A DNA stretch of 64,000 nt from Acanthornis magna (Eukaryota; Chordata; Aves; Passeriformes; Acanthizidae). The stretch spans positions 8,343,501 through 8,407,500 of the forward strand of contig JAWUZG010000018.1 of the NCBI GenBank assembly GCA_036785705.1. The letters run 5' to 3'. The translations under genes and the position numbers were made by a program. Numbering within the stretch: position 1 is the first letter of the stretch; each line of letters starts with the position of its first letter. Below, piece by piece: positions 27,627 to 39,992 of the stretch. The notes below the pieces were generated by a model. The model searched no databases. It was given only the letters and a program-made list of their open reading frames with translations, and was not told where the DNA came from.

Positions 27627-30600
27627 TTAATTCCTGCTACTTCTCCCCATTTGCAAACATATATCTTAAAAAGTCAATAACTGATTTGCTTTGTAATTCT
27701 GAAGAACATAATTGACAGAAGTATAAAAATTCTGTAAAATGTTGGTAATATGTCAGCTCCTTACTCATACACGTACATGTAGCAAATATTGACCTCAAGA
27801 GAATAAAACTCAGCAGTCATCCATAAATAAATCGATCTGACAGCAAGTTCACATAGTGCTGCAGGCAACATCTTGAAACAGGTTTGCCTGTAGTGAAATT
27901 TGAAAGTTTGGAAGAACGCAGTGTGAAAACAACACCTACAGTTTCGTTGGGTTGGAAATGTCAGCATATCACAGATAAGACAAAACTCAGTACTTTCTGT
28001 GTTGGGCATGAAGGACAGTTAAAGAGGGAATAACACGCAGGTGCTGAAGTGTGGTATGAATCTTTCTTCACATTCCTAGAGCAAGGTCATTCAGCTACAA
28101 ACACAGTGTCATCCTTATGGGAAATTATTTTTGTTGAAACTAAAAACTAAATTTATTTATTTAAATTTATATTAAATAAAATACACACTTGTGATCAGCT
28201 CTCTTTAACGTGAGACAGTAGGCAGTAAATGATTGTTAATTCTATATTGCAAACCTAATTCTATATTAAATAATGATTGAATTTATAAACTAACTTTATG
28301 CATCAAGATAAGAAACTCTGAGTGTATGTCTGTTGAGCAGAAATTATCCTTCTGATAAAAAGAGCTGCATTGACACTTAGGAAATGTGTGTTTCCTAGTC
28401 CTGATCCTGCCTCAGACTTCCTGTATTATCTTTGAAAAGTTAGTATTTGTTTTTAACTGTAAAACTGGGATGAGACAATTTCCTCTAAAACATTCTTCTG
28501 TTTATAAACTCTCTTAGTGAAGGACGCTTGCATGTGTGTGTCCTGCATTGACCTTCAGTAAATGAAGGTCCTAAGATATGCTGCAACAAAGATAAAAACT
28601 GTACAAGGGCAGAAGGTGCCATTTGGTACAGAAAATGCTGTTTTGACAATATAAAGAATTTTTTGGAGCTCAGTTAACATGTTCATGACATTTCCATGCG
28701 GGATTTTTCCCATTTGGAAAAAAAGGTTTCCAAAGAAAGTTCTCCTAACATATTTAAAATACACACATTTCCAAAAAGAGATATTTAAAATTTACATTTT
28801 GGGAGAAGTTATGTATATAGGTTTTTCTTCTGGATCAAGAACAAAAACATTGAAATGTCAATATACCAGTGAACTGGAGAAAGCTAGCATTTACAAGATG
28901 AAAATACTCCTCCAAATTCTATTGAAATTAATGGTTCTTCTTTAGCATGTAATTTTTTATGTCATTGGTTAGGAAATCCAAGAAATTTTATGACTTATTT
29001 TGAATCAAGAGACAGAGACAGTGAAAAATAATATGGGCTTAAAAGGAACTCATGTAACTGTGTGCAATCTTCTGGAAAAAAAGAAAAGTCTTCTAAGAGT
29101 CTGTGTTTTCATTTGTATTGGAAAAACTCTCAAAATCCTTAGATGATGTATTCTCTGGGAAAAAAAATCTCACTAAAATGTTTTATTTTATTGAGAATTC
29201 AGTTAAGGTTTCCTTTCTTCTGTAGAAAGTTAATTCTAAAATGTATTCAATATCTTGACTTCATTATCTTTTGTTTGCTTTTACCCTAATGTTGATGCTT
29301 TTTCAATAATTTTCAGCTTATTTATGTGTGCATGCACTGTAGTAACCACTTGAAAATGCAGAGGTATTTGCAAAAATAAAAGGAAACAAGTCTGAATAGA
29401 GATTCTTATTACAGAATTATCTTCACAATGCAGAATCTTGCTTGCTCTTACAATGCCTTTTCTCTGTGATTTATGAACAGTGCACAGCAGTTGCTGTTAA
29501 AGTAGCATGAAGGAAAATTAAGTTTGTAAGGATATCCGCTGTGGTAAAACGTTAGTGAATCACGGGTAATTCAAAGATAATATCATGTCCTGTTTCCTTT
29601 TTATTACCTTCTGCAACCTCATCTTTAGGATGATTCTTTTATCTGTAGTAATACCTATTTGGTTTTGCCTAGTTCTACAGGAACAGTTTTGAGACACTCA
29701 GCTTTAAACGGGCACTGAAATTTTATTTGGTTTGTTTTTGGAATTTAAAATTTAAAAATGCAGAGATTGAAAAGACAGCAATGTCATGCATATAATTCCT
29801 TATTCTACCAATGCAGCAGTGATAAGAAATAATAATTTAAGTGATTACTCCTTCTGAGCATTAACAGCTCTAAACCTGGAAAATTCAGAGAAAGGAGAGT
29901 AATGTATTGTTTAACGCTGTCTTCAGTCTGGCGAATAAGTTTTCAAAGGGCAATATTTTTCAAAAAGATTTTTCCTTTGGGATAAATAATCACTGTCAAT
30001 GAGCAAGGAACTGGAAAAAGTCATATTCCTGAGCAATATTTCAGAGTGTTTTGGAAATGTTATGAGCTGTTAATAGCTTTTGCCAAGAAAAAAAGGAAGA
30101 ACAGGAAACTCTGACAAAAAAGGTTGCTGGAAAATAACAGAAAAATCATAAATCCTCATGTTAGCTTATGTCTAGGCAAACAGAAAAGTATTTGGTTCTT
30201 CTGGGTTGTTTTTTAAATTTTTTTATTGTTTGCATGGTTGGTTTGGTTCAGAGAGGGAGGTAGGAGGAAATTGAGAGATATGATGGTTTTGTGCTTGATT
30301 TTAAAACCAATACTCTGATTCAAAAAGGACCTGCTAAGCATTCATTCGTGTTTCTGAAAAACATGTCCTTTTATTCCACCTCCCACAAATGTCTTTTAGT
30401 AATAAGGTCTCAAGTATATAGAACCTTAATGTACTTTCACTGCTTAGAATAGAAATAATGGGACTCCTCTTTCCTAATTTGAGACAAAGTGGTTTATGGG
30501 ATTTTATTTGTTTGCCTTTGTTTCTGATGAACTAAAGGAAAGTCGAGGGTGACTCTTTCATTTAAATCTGAAAGTGGCACTAATCATAACAGTGATTTCC

Positions 30601-31124
30601 TGTAGAAGAAAACCCTGTAGCTTAAATATCATTCCTGTGACAGGTATGTCACCTACAATTACCAGTCTTCTTCTTCTGGAATAATGACAATCAGAACATT
30701 CCTTAAAAGACTTATCAGTAAGGGGCTAAACTTGCAGATATTCAGTAGAAATTAAATGTGTAGAGAAGCTCCAATATTTCAGATTTATTTTAAAGGAAAA
30801 TTTTTAAAGTCAGATATGTAAGTGGACATTGTGTTTCTGTATCATGAAAAGCAAATTCTTTGCATAAAGAAATGGCTAATTTATAATTCCGAAGCAAAAT
30901 TTCCCATTAACAAGCTGCATGAAAATGATGCCTGAATGGATAGAATTTTCATCTAATATTACACTGGTACAAATATGTTAACAGTGAAAGGCGTTTTCCA
31001 TATTCAATTCTGCTGTGAAAATAGCCTCTAAACCAGCAAACATTTGTATCAGTGCTCACCTGGTGCACAAGAAAGCACCATGTTTGTGTGTGGCACCGTG
31101 TGATTACTCACATAAATGATATGA
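27627..31124. other. Unassigned AT-rich sequence
   Basis: No gene or repeat family is recognised. A strongly AT-rich patch lies at about 28143-28190, and a short imperfect direct repeat (TAATTCTATATT) occurs twice at about 28238-28270. Nothing supports coding. Confidence 0.55.
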
Positions 31125-31296
31125 AATCATAAAATCATGTAATGGTCTGGCTTGGAAAGGGGCCTTAATGCTCATTTAGTTCCAACCCTCTGCCATGGGC
31201 AGAGACCCCTTCCACTAAACCATGTTGCTCAACTCCCTATCCAACCTGACCTCAAACACTTCCAGAGATGTGCCACCCACAGCCCTGGGCAACCTG
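31125..31296 (-). mobile_element. CR1 LINE 3'-end fragment
   Basis: The left edge AATCATAAAATCATG is the reverse complement of the CR1 3'-terminal octamer repeat (ATTCTATG type). It is followed by the conserved tail 'cttggaaaggggccttaatgctcatttagttccaacc' region and the 'ctgccatgggcagagaccccttccactaaacca' region. The element is therefore on the minus strand with its 3' end on the left, and is 5'-truncated after about 170 bp, which is the usual fate of CR1 insertions. A 156-codon plus-strand frame starting at 31152 runs antisense through it and out into flanking DNA; I regard that as chance. Confidence 0.92.
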
Positions 31297-34200
31297 ACGT
31301 AGGAAAGGCTGTGCTCACCTGGACAAAGTGGGGAAATGGCAGAAAGCAAGATCTCATACATCTCAATTCCATGGAGCAAAACAATAATACCAAGATTTTC
31401 CCAGCATTCATAGAAGATCATAAATGTGAAAAATTAAATTCCACTGGGATAACAGCAACTTCTTCATTTATTTCAGAGGAGATAGAGCTTTGTCACAGGA
31501 CTTTTCTGATACATTTTACCATAACAGCTAAAAATAATCCATTTTCTGCGTGTTGGTTATTTTGGGGGTTTTCTTGGAGGTGCTTTTGTGTCTCTCTAAT
31601 AAACTATAGTAGTTGTGAATGAAGATGTATTATTACTCAGCTGCTTTTGTATAAATATTCTTTATTTTTGTGTACTACTCACAGAAGGGTTTTTCTTCTA
31701 CCTAGTGATATTTGCTTCAAACAACTGCCATCTTTTCTTCTCTCTTATAGTACTTTATGTTACACTGCATTTTCTTTAACAGGGTGGATTTCCTGCCACA
31801 GTTTCCTTTTTAACCTCTAAAACCTATGTCAGCAAATATGAAAGAAAGAGAGCAAAAAAACCCAAACAGATGGCCTGATGAGAAACAGACAAAAAAGGAT
31901 TATTGAACTATTGTTGATAAATAGATATTTCTGCTTTTATCTTTCCTCTAGCTGTCAGTTTGTAAGTCCTGAAGGGCTCACTAGCTGTGGCATGTCAGAG
32001 AAAACACAATTGCCCTTTCAGGAGCAAATCAGAGACATAAGTAGCGCTAGAAATGCAGTTTTAGTACGAAGTCTCTAAGTGTACATTAAATGCTATTTCT
32101 CAGAAATCTCCTTGCGATACTTGCATACTCTCTCAGTCCAACTAATTGCAAGTAAATTTGGCTTCTTCCAGAGCACCTTTTACATTTCTCTACTCTTTTC
32201 TGTCCTTCCTCACATGGATTTGCACTCCCTCCCTGCCTCACTGACTGCAATCTCACCAGTGGTTTCAAAACACAGGATTTCTTGTGCTGCCTTTCAAGGA
32301 GGTGAGCTGCAGGATAGCACTGTGTGTAAGACGAGGGGAATGTGGAAGCTAAGCCATCTAAGACATTTGCTGCATTTTCTCACTAACTAATAATAGAGTT
32401 TTCAGTCTTTGCCTTGCCAAATGTCACAAGACAAGGAATATGGAGAAAAAAGAATTGGGAAGCAGGGGCTTAAAAATATCACTTAAAGAAATAGGCGCTG
32501 GTTTCCTTTTATTTCTCTCCCTGCCTGGCCCTGCTGCACCTTGCAGATATAGGGATCAGATTTAAAAATATTTTGGACAGAAAGGCTCAGATAAATGGAA
32601 TTTATTTTCTTTTACAACACAAGTTAGGATTTCTAGAGATTTTTCTGAGATAATGAGATTATATATTTTAAAATGTAGAGTGTCATTCTAACAGCACTGT
32701 GAAACTGCTTCTGTGGTAGATGTTGCAGTGGATGACTTCACATTCACCTTTTCAACCGGTTCTAGTTTTTTCTACTTTTTTACAGTGTTTTCTTTCTTAA
32801 GACAACCTGTGTACAAATAAATTTCCAACAGATCAACACCTTTCCCCTGATCAGGGTCGGGGAGGGAAGTGAGGCAGCGCACCTTCAGGCTCCTCTCTGG
32901 TGGATTGCTGAGCAAAGGTGCATATTCTGCAGTCAAGCACAAGGCATATATCACAAATCATAATCCTACATAACTATATTTGACATTAGTAAAATGGAAT
33001 GTCATCAAGCATATATGTCCCAGCCCACTCATTGAACTGAATAGATAAACTTTTACCTAATAAGTTACTCAATATGGGGTAAAATCAAGGTCGTTCTGGT
33101 GCTGATGTCAGTGTGCTGACTCAAATGTTGGTACACCACCTTGCAGCAGTAGAATAAATGCTGGTTTTACTTCACTGTCAGTAATCTAGAAGCTGTGTCC
33201 TGACACTGCAAATGATTGTGCCTGTGAGTAATCATGGTGCTGTGAGCAGGGCTATTGGAAGTGATGCAGCACTTTGCTGTCAATGAGTTTCCTTAAACTT
33301 GCAGGTTTAGGAGCTTAGTTATTTTTGTATTATCGCATGATTCATGGTTTTCAATGTGTACTTGCAACATTTCTATTCCAGCTGAGAGTGAAAACTCTTT
33401 ATTTATTCCTTTCCTCTATCTCTGTGGTCTTGAGAAACAATATCCACATCTCTTCACAGCTGCAACACATCCTTAATGTGGCTGACGGGAACTCTGGCCC
33501 TGAATAATTGTAATTTTCATGCTGTTGTCATTTTTCTGTCCCTGGCACTGAGACATTTTCAATGTTTTGACAACTTTCCTGTGCTTTCTCCAGCTTGAAG
33601 TTTCCTTGTCTGTCACTTGCATGATGCATTTTAATTCCAAGATGTGCAACTGCTAATGCATTGTTACAGTCAGGACTGAGGCTGAGAAAGCAAACTTATT
33701 AAAACTGGGAAAGAATTTGGAAAACAGAACTGATTTACTTACTGCATGTGTTCTGGTCCTTTCATCTTAAAAAGATTCAGAGGAAGATAAGAACAATATC
33801 AAAGTATGGAAAGCATCCCTACAGTTATAAGGAACTTTCTAATTTTGAAAAAAGTCAGTGTACATGATAAAGGTCAGTAACACATTAATAGTGTAAAGAA
33901 GTGGTTGTTCTGTGCCACAGTCAGGAACAAGGAGACCTAGTGAAATAAAAAAGGCAGCACTTAAAAGGCGTGAAGCACTTTTCCCCCTCTATATGTAATT
34001 TAAATGATGACTCTCAATTTGTGAGGAGGTCAAAATTATAAATTGGTTCAAAAAGGTATTAGGCAAATTCATGAATAATAACGGTATGAAATACAGTGAC
34101 CCAGAGGTAACCTCCAGCTTGAGGAGTCTCTAAACTACTGATTACTGTCATCTATCAAGAAAAGGGTCATAACTATATGTACTTTATTCTTCACAAGCAC

Positions 34201-36898
34201 CAGCTACTGTCCATTATAAGAAAAAATATGATGTGGGACAAGAAATATGCTAATTTTTTTTGCTTAAGACTGAAAATTTATGTTCACGAGGTTTTAAATA
34301 ACAGAAGTGAGAATCAACTACAAATGCGTTAATATCAAGGAGTGTGAAGAATTACATACACTGTTAAAATGACATGTAAATAGTAACAATAGATTAGAAT
34401 GAAAATTCAGCCTAAGTGGAATTCTGAACAAAAAAATGTGCTTGGGCTGGGAACAGTCTCTTCATAGAGCTACTAGAAACAAAAATTACTTGAAAATGTA
34501 CTCAGTGTGAGAGGGAATTCTGAACTGACATCCGCATGGAGTAAGTTAAATGCCACAAAGAATAAGTTTATTTCAGTGGATGCTGGCTTTATCATGACAC
34601 ACACAATTGGTCTGTAGCTCTATGGATCGAGTATGCTCTGAATTGCATCTAATGTGACTTCATAGAATGGATGACAGATTTCTTTGCATCAAACAAATCT
34701 GTTTTTGTAATGGTGCAAACTTGAAGTACCTTAGCCTCAGGGATTTTTCCTTGATTACTGAGAACAGATCTGGGCCCAGCATTTCAAGTTTGAAAGATGT
34801 CTCCAGGAAGTTTCTTCCTGTTTTAGAACTTTTAGGATGGTGAATAAACAGTATTTACTTTAAAAGCCTTTCAGAAGTCTTGAAAAGTTATGCAACACTT
34901 TTAATGACTACTAGCATTTCCATAAAGGGGAATGTTATTTATCAGAAACATTGTGCTTAAAACTTTGTCTTGGGCAATACCATTGCCTCCATTTCTTCCC
35001 ATAAAGAAAAATCACTGGAAGGCTGAAAAGCAAATAAATCAGGCAGAAGAGACCATGAGGAGATAGGTCAGAAGGAGAGAGACAGGTATTATTCAGACTT
35101 GTAAGGGGCAGCTAGACTCATTCATGTTTTGTCCCATGTGGCAAATGAAGATCTTTATAAAACCAAAAGATCTTTCTCTAAGCTCTATCAATGCAGTTTA
35201 AGAAGCTAAAAAAACCCAAACCTTATGCACTTTTTTTCTGTTATTACGATCAAATACCTGAAGGTTGACATTAGCTCAATTTGCATGCTTGGGAATGAAA
35301 TTTTCTTCTTTCATTGCACAGTCTGTTTTCAACAAGCTGGATATTTGCGGGAATGTGAATGATTCTACAAGTGGTGATTTAGAGGCTAAATCTGAGCATA
35401 TTTGAACTATTATCACATGAATTTCTGATCTATTTGCTCAATCCCTCTTTCTTGAGATTTTTTAAAAGTGTGCAAAGAAGACAATGTAAAATTTCCACTG
35501 TCTTCTAATAACTAGGTCACCTCTATAGAACACATTTGGAGGTCTTTCCATTAGTATTACATCCAATATAAGATTATACTATTTTTATAAAAAGGTACTC
35601 TTTTGAGAGAAGACGGCTTGAATTTTTAATGCTACTTGCAATTCTTGACTGGGCAGACTGAAAGTCTAACTCATTAAATCAAATGGTGTCTGGAAGTTCC
35701 ATAGAAAACATGAACTCTAAAACTAACCAGTATGGCATAAATATGATGGCACAATTACTTAGTTAATAGGTCATACATTCTAACCAATGGTGTGTGTTGT
35801 GATTAAAAAAATATCCTTGCCTACACAAGACATTACAGAGATTTAAGACTGAAGTTTAAGAACAATGACAATGAGGATTTAAACACAAAATATCCCAGAA
35901 CACTATGATACACGATGGATGTAAATTAATATAACTTTGGAGGAATGTAAATGCAAAAAGGGATCATTCTGAGCAGAAATATTAGCCAGAAAACAGTTCC
36001 TGCCAGCATTTACAGTATTTACAAACATTTTAAAGGGTCACAGTTTTTACTTCATGCAATTTCATTTTAACTTAGGGAAGTTGCAGGTAGTTTTGCCCTA
36101 AATTTGCCTTGCATAACTAAGACGTGATTATTATAGTTATTAAATTTACTGGAGAAGAAGCTTCCCAAATCCAAACAAAGGCTGAGGCATGACTTCAGAA
36201 ACTGTGCAAGTCTGTATATGCATATGTACCTTTTCTTTTTTTCTTGCTCTCTGCATACCAGCATGAGCTATGCCTGTTTTATGCTGGTTGGTATTCAGAC
36301 CATGGAATTGAAACAGCAGGCTAGAAATCCTATACAGGATGGAGAAATGTCATAATCATTCTTACTTCCTTCCAACCATGCATCCTGTGATATTCAGGTG
36401 CTAAGGTGTGGAAGGAGAAGTCATGTGGTAAAGTCTGCACTGACAGAAAAAGTATAAGCTGTAGTATATTTTCTTAGTCTGGAAAATGGGATGGAACCTG
36501 TTAATGAAGCGTCATGAACCACTGACTAAATGGATCACATGCAAACCAAAAATCTTGGTGTCCTTTATTAGGCAGACCCTTCTGATTCTGTAAAAAACAG
36601 AAGAATAGTAGCTGCCTCTTGATGAAATCTGATTGAGAGACTTGACCTTGAGAGATTAGAAAATACCCTGAAAAAGAGGTGCAGGGGACCTGATTTTCCA
36701 CGATGTTCTGGCTTGCTTGTCTAAGTCTGAGTTTCCATCTTCAGGCTGTGCTGAGTTGAAAGAGACAGTGGATGCATTTCTCTTCCTGTAGTCTTTATAA
36801 TATTTAAAACTTTCAAAGTATTAAATATTATTTGGAACTCGGATTTCCAGTGTCTTGGTACTCTGTGAAGACTTTCTTGGTTTTGAACAGAATTGAAA
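31297..36898. other. Unassigned AT-rich sequence
   Basis: No gene or repeat family is recognised. The feature most worth noting is a 35-bp near-perfect palindrome at 36797-36831, listed separately. Short open frames of 60-103 codons occur but match nothing I know. Confidence 0.55.
36797..36831. repeat. 35-bp near-perfect AT-rich palindrome
   Basis: ATAATATTTAA (36797-36807) is the reverse complement of TTAAATATTAT (36821-36831). Between them ACTTT (36809-36813) pairs with AAAGT (36815-36819) around a central C at 36814, leaving a single A-A mismatch. The whole is a 16-bp stem with one mismatch. It lies about 70 bp before the CR1-X insertion. Confidence 0.8.
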
Positions 36899-37216
36899 TC
36901 CAGAAATCACCAGACCAATCTGACCACCTTCTACAGCAAAATAATATTTTGTGTTGACATGGGAACATCAGTAGATATTATTGTGTGTCTGGACTTCAGC
37001 AAAGCATTCAACATGGTTTCCCATGGTTTCCAGTTTTTCCTGGAAAAACTGGCATGATACAGGTTGGGAAAATGGTCTGCAAGATGGGTAGGATATTGGC
37101 TCACAGGCTGCAGAGAGTGCTAACCAAAGGTTTTTACTCAGGCTGGCAGCCATTCACAAATGGGATACCCCAGGAACAAGTACTGGGACACACAGTGTTC
37201 AACATCTTCATTAACC

Positions 37217-37347
37217 CTGAGATTAGCTCAGTTGGTTGAAGCATGGTGCTAATTAACACCGAGATCATGGGTTAGATCCCTATATGGCCCATTCAATAAA
37301 TGATCCTACGAGTCCCTTTCAACTCAGAATATTCCGTGATTCTGTAA
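37217..37347 (+). mobile_element. tRNA-Ile/CR1 chimeric SINE (TguSINE1-like)
   Basis: The head is a decayed tRNA-Ile: A-box TAGCTCAGTTGG at 37224-37235, anticodon AAT at 37251-37253 in a GTGCTAATTAACACC context, B-box GGTTAGATCC at 37270-37279 (GGTTCGATCC expected, so the conserved C has become A), and an acceptor-like ATATGGCCC end at about 37282-37290. After a short linker comes a CR1-X 3' end, GATCCTACGAGTCCC then AACTCAGAATATTCCGTGAT, to about 37347. This is the organisation described for the passerine TguSINE1 family: RNA polymerase III promoter from a tRNA, 3' end borrowed from CR1 so that CR1 reverse transcriptase recognises it. It sits inside a CR1-X copy in the same orientation. No clear target duplication is visible, as usual for CR1-mobilised elements. 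It is not a functional tRNA gene: the anticodon stem has an extra base and the B-box is changed. Confidence 0.9.
37224..37279 (+). promoter_or_regulatory. Internal RNA polymerase III promoter (A-box and B-box) of the SINE
   Basis: A-box TAGCTCAGTTGG (37224-37235) is intact. B-box GGTTAGATCC (37270-37279) has lost the near-invariant C of GGTTC, which normally weakens TFIIIC binding. The copy is therefore probably silent. Confidence 0.7.
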
Positions 37348-38111
37348 GAAAAGCTCTGTATTATGGTATTGGAATCACCCTGGTGGAGTTGCTGATGACT
37401 CAAAATGAGTGATGAGGTGAACACATCAGAAGGGAAAGACATCTTACAGAGAGAGGAGAGACCTGCACAGGCTGGAAGAGTGTGCTCACACTCTCAGATA
37501 CAGAGATGAAGGTACAGACAAGGTTCAATAAGTGCTGCAAATTCAAAGTCCTGCCCCTGCATAACCAAAGAGCACAGTACAGATTAGGATTTGTGGGGCT
37601 GAAAGTGATGTGGGGGCCCTGGTGACAGCAAGCTTGATGAGTCAGCAGTGCACCACCATGACAATGAAAGCAAATCAAATCCTGGGCTTCATCCTCAGGG
37701 GCATTAGTGTCAGAGTTAGAGAAATTATCATCCTACTCTATTCAGTCTCTGTCAGGTGAGAGAGACCTCTTTATTGTATACAACTTCCTCACAAGAGAAT
37801 GTGGAAGGGACAGGCACTGATTTCTTCCCTGTGGTGACCAGTGACGGGACTCAAAGGAATGGTATGGAGCTGTGCCAGGGAGATTTAGGTTGGATATTGG
37901 AGAAAGGTTCTTCTCTCAGAGAGTGGCTGGGCACTGGAACAGGCTCCCCAGGGAAGTGGTCTCAGCACCAAACCTGACAGAGTTCAGGCAATTTTCAGAC
38001 AATATTCTTGGGCGCATGGTGTGACTCTTCGGGATGGTGCAGGGCCAGGAGTTGGACTGGATGATCCTTGTGGGTCCCTTCCAGCTGAGGGTATTTTTCA
38101 TTCTAACTATG

Positions 38112-38196
38112 TCCCCACAATTTGAGAAAGATGTAGAGAGATAGAAGAAGATCCAAAGGAGGGCCATAGAGATGATCAAAGAGCTGCAGGATGGAT
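38112..38196 (+). mobile_element. Second CR1 scrap abutting the CR1-X 3' end
   Basis: Directly after the CR1-X tail comes 'ccacaatttgagaaagatg' then 'ccaaaggagggccatagagatgatcaaagagctgcaggatgg', which is the CR1 ORF2 C-terminal segment that normally lies well upstream of the tail already read at 37850-38100. It is thus a separate copy or a rearranged duplicate, about 85 bp long and truncated on both sides. Confidence 0.7.
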
Positions 38197-39013
38197 GTTT
38201 TAGCAAATTATGGTATTCCAAAGCAGCTCAACTTATCTTTAATATACAATCAAATACTAAAGAAGTTCCATTTCTTGGTGAACTGAAGTTGAAAAAAAGT
38301 GTTTTGAGGTATGAGTGCTACCTTTTCATCTACTTTTTTCCCCAATTTCTATCACATTTCCAACTAATGAGTTTTAAATATGTCAGTTGCCAGCAGCAGT
38401 AATAAATTATCTTCCAGAATATGGAGCTGATAATCATGATTTTCTTAAACTGATCACATTATGCCACTGCATCTCTCCAGCAGTACACAGTGTTCATCTG
38501 AGCAACCCAGCTGACATAATGAAATATAATTATTCTTTTCAATTGTTCATTAAAAATGTAATTGTATTTTTGAATTACTGTGCAATTTAATAAAATCATG
38601 GAACATAATTGCCTTCTTTCAGCTTGTATATGTTATAGAATATTATAATTTTCTAAACTTCCATGCATTCTTCTGTCTTCAAACTTAAGGTCAGCATGAT
38701 TTGAATTAATATCTATTTATTTTTCATTCTGAGTCATCTTGCTAATTTATCGATAGCCTGTAGTCTTCAAATTTGTCATAGTTTCTGAAGTAGCCCTTCT
38801 CGCATTCCTGAGGACCTTAATATGGCTTAATATTGTCAGTTTCCTAAGTCTTCACAGACTGAACAGAGATGCTTTCTTGATTGTGACTAAAAATGTTCCC
38901 CAAAAGACGGTTCAGAGCTGCACCACAAATGGAGAACATGGAAGAAACTGGGAGAAGAGTCACAAGCATTTCCTGACTCAAAATATTCTATGGATGAGAA
39001 ATAGATTGCTTAG
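38197..39013. other. Unassigned AT-rich spacer between CR1 and the second LTR
   Basis: No gene or repeat signature is seen. Short open frames only (under 80 codons). Confidence 0.55.
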
Positions 39014-39362
39014 TGTACTGGGCTTGGGTGGCAAGCTTTTGATAGTTGGAGGAGTACAGGACTGGCATCACTGAGAAGCTCCCAGAAGCTTCCCTACGGA
39101 ATGCCAATGCCAGCCAATTCCAAGACGGACCCACCACTGGCCAAGGACGAGCCCATCAGCAGCAGTGGTAGCATTTTGGGGATAAGACACTTAAGAAGGT
39201 GGAAAGAAATAATTGTGCAGAAATAACAGTGGCCAGAGAAGAGAGGAGTGAGAATATGTGAGAGGAACAGCCCTGCAGGTCCCAAAATCAGTGCAGAGTG
39301 GGGGGAGGAGGTGCTCCAGGCACTGGATCAGAGATACCCCTGCAGCCCATGGGGAAGGCTGA

Positions 39363-39470
39363 CCCCTGCAGTCCATGGAGGTCTGTGGTGGAGCAGAGAA
39401 GCTGTCCCCCTGCAGTCCATGGAGGTCTGCGGTAGAGCAGAGAACCACCTGCAGCTGATGGAAGACCCCA
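39363..39470 (+). repeat. Two tandem copies of a roughly 54-bp unit in the second LTR
   Basis: The block 'cctgcagtccatggaggtctg' followed by 'tggagcagagaa' or 'tagagcagagaa' occurs twice in a row, starting near 39364 and near 39410. It belongs to a broader series of 'ctgcagcccatgg' units through 39340-39470 that is typical of this LTR type. Confidence 0.7.
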
Positions 39471-39986
39471 CACCAGAGCAGGCAGGGGCAGGGGCCTGAA
39501 GGAGGCTGTGGCCTGTGGGAAGCCTGTGTTGGACGAGCCTCCTGACAGCACCTGTGAGCCCTCGGGGAGAAGAGCCATGCGGGAGCATGTTTGCTGGCAG
39601 GACTTGTGGCTTTGTGGGGGAACCCACACTGGAGCAGCCTGTTCCTGAAGGACTGCAGCCCATTGGAGGGACCCATGCTGGAGCAGGTGGAGAAGAGCTG
39701 CAGGGAGCTGTGGGAAGGACTCACACTGGATAAGCTTGTGGAGGACTGTCTCCCGTGGGAGGTACCACACAGTGGAGCAGGTGAAGGGTGTGAGGAGTCC
39801 TCCCCTGAGGAGGAACCTGTGGCAGGAACCTGACGGCAGCCCCTATTCCCCATCTCCCTGTGCCACTGAGGGCGAGGAGGCAGTCAGTCGGGAATAAAGG
39901 CAAACCCATGAAGGAGGGAGGAACTAGGGGAAGGTGGTTTTAAGATCTGTTTTATTTGCAATTATCTTAGTCTGATTTTGATAAGC

Positions 39987-39992
39987 AATAAA
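39987..39992 (+). promoter_or_regulatory. Polyadenylation signal AATAAA of the second LTR
   Basis: AATAAA lies in the 'gataagcaataaattcaac' context, the conserved signal position of avian ERVL LTRs, about 180 bp before the LTR end. Confidence 0.65.

Larger units (their letters stand above)
36899..38111 (+). mobile_element. CR1-X-type LINE, 5'-truncated, interrupted by a SINE
   Basis: Plus-strand CR1 from the middle of the reverse transcriptase to the 3' tail. The RT block LDFSKAF is at 36989-37009; a block reading GIPQEQVLG then VFNIFIN follows at about 37160-37213 in a different frame, so a frameshift lies between. After the inserted SINE (37217-37347) the CR1 resumes at about 37350; the catalytic FADD box survives as ADD at 37391-37399 with its first residue changed. 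The rest of ORF2 follows, then the 3' region 'ggagatttaggttggatattgg' (about 37880) and the CR1-X-type end 'gatgatccttgtgggtccc' (about 38060), finishing in degraded ATTCT repeats near 38111. It has multiple stops and is not active. Both edges are approximate. Confidence 0.92.

Noticed and set aside
31152..31622. Plus-strand open frame of 156 codons
   Set aside because: Its first third is antisense CR1 tail and the rest is flanking DNA with no recognisable family.
37217..37291. Possible tRNA-Ile(AAT) gene
   Set aside because: The head resembles tRNA-Ile, but the B-box is mutated, the anticodon arm has an extra base, and a CR1 tail follows; it is the head of a SINE.
39191..39853. Minus-strand open frame of 220 codons, rich in Ser, Pro and Leu
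   Set aside because: It lies wholly inside the second ERVL-type LTR, antisense to it, and arises from the GC-rich repeated 'ctgcagcccatgg' units. Several other overlapping frames in the same interval are equally open.
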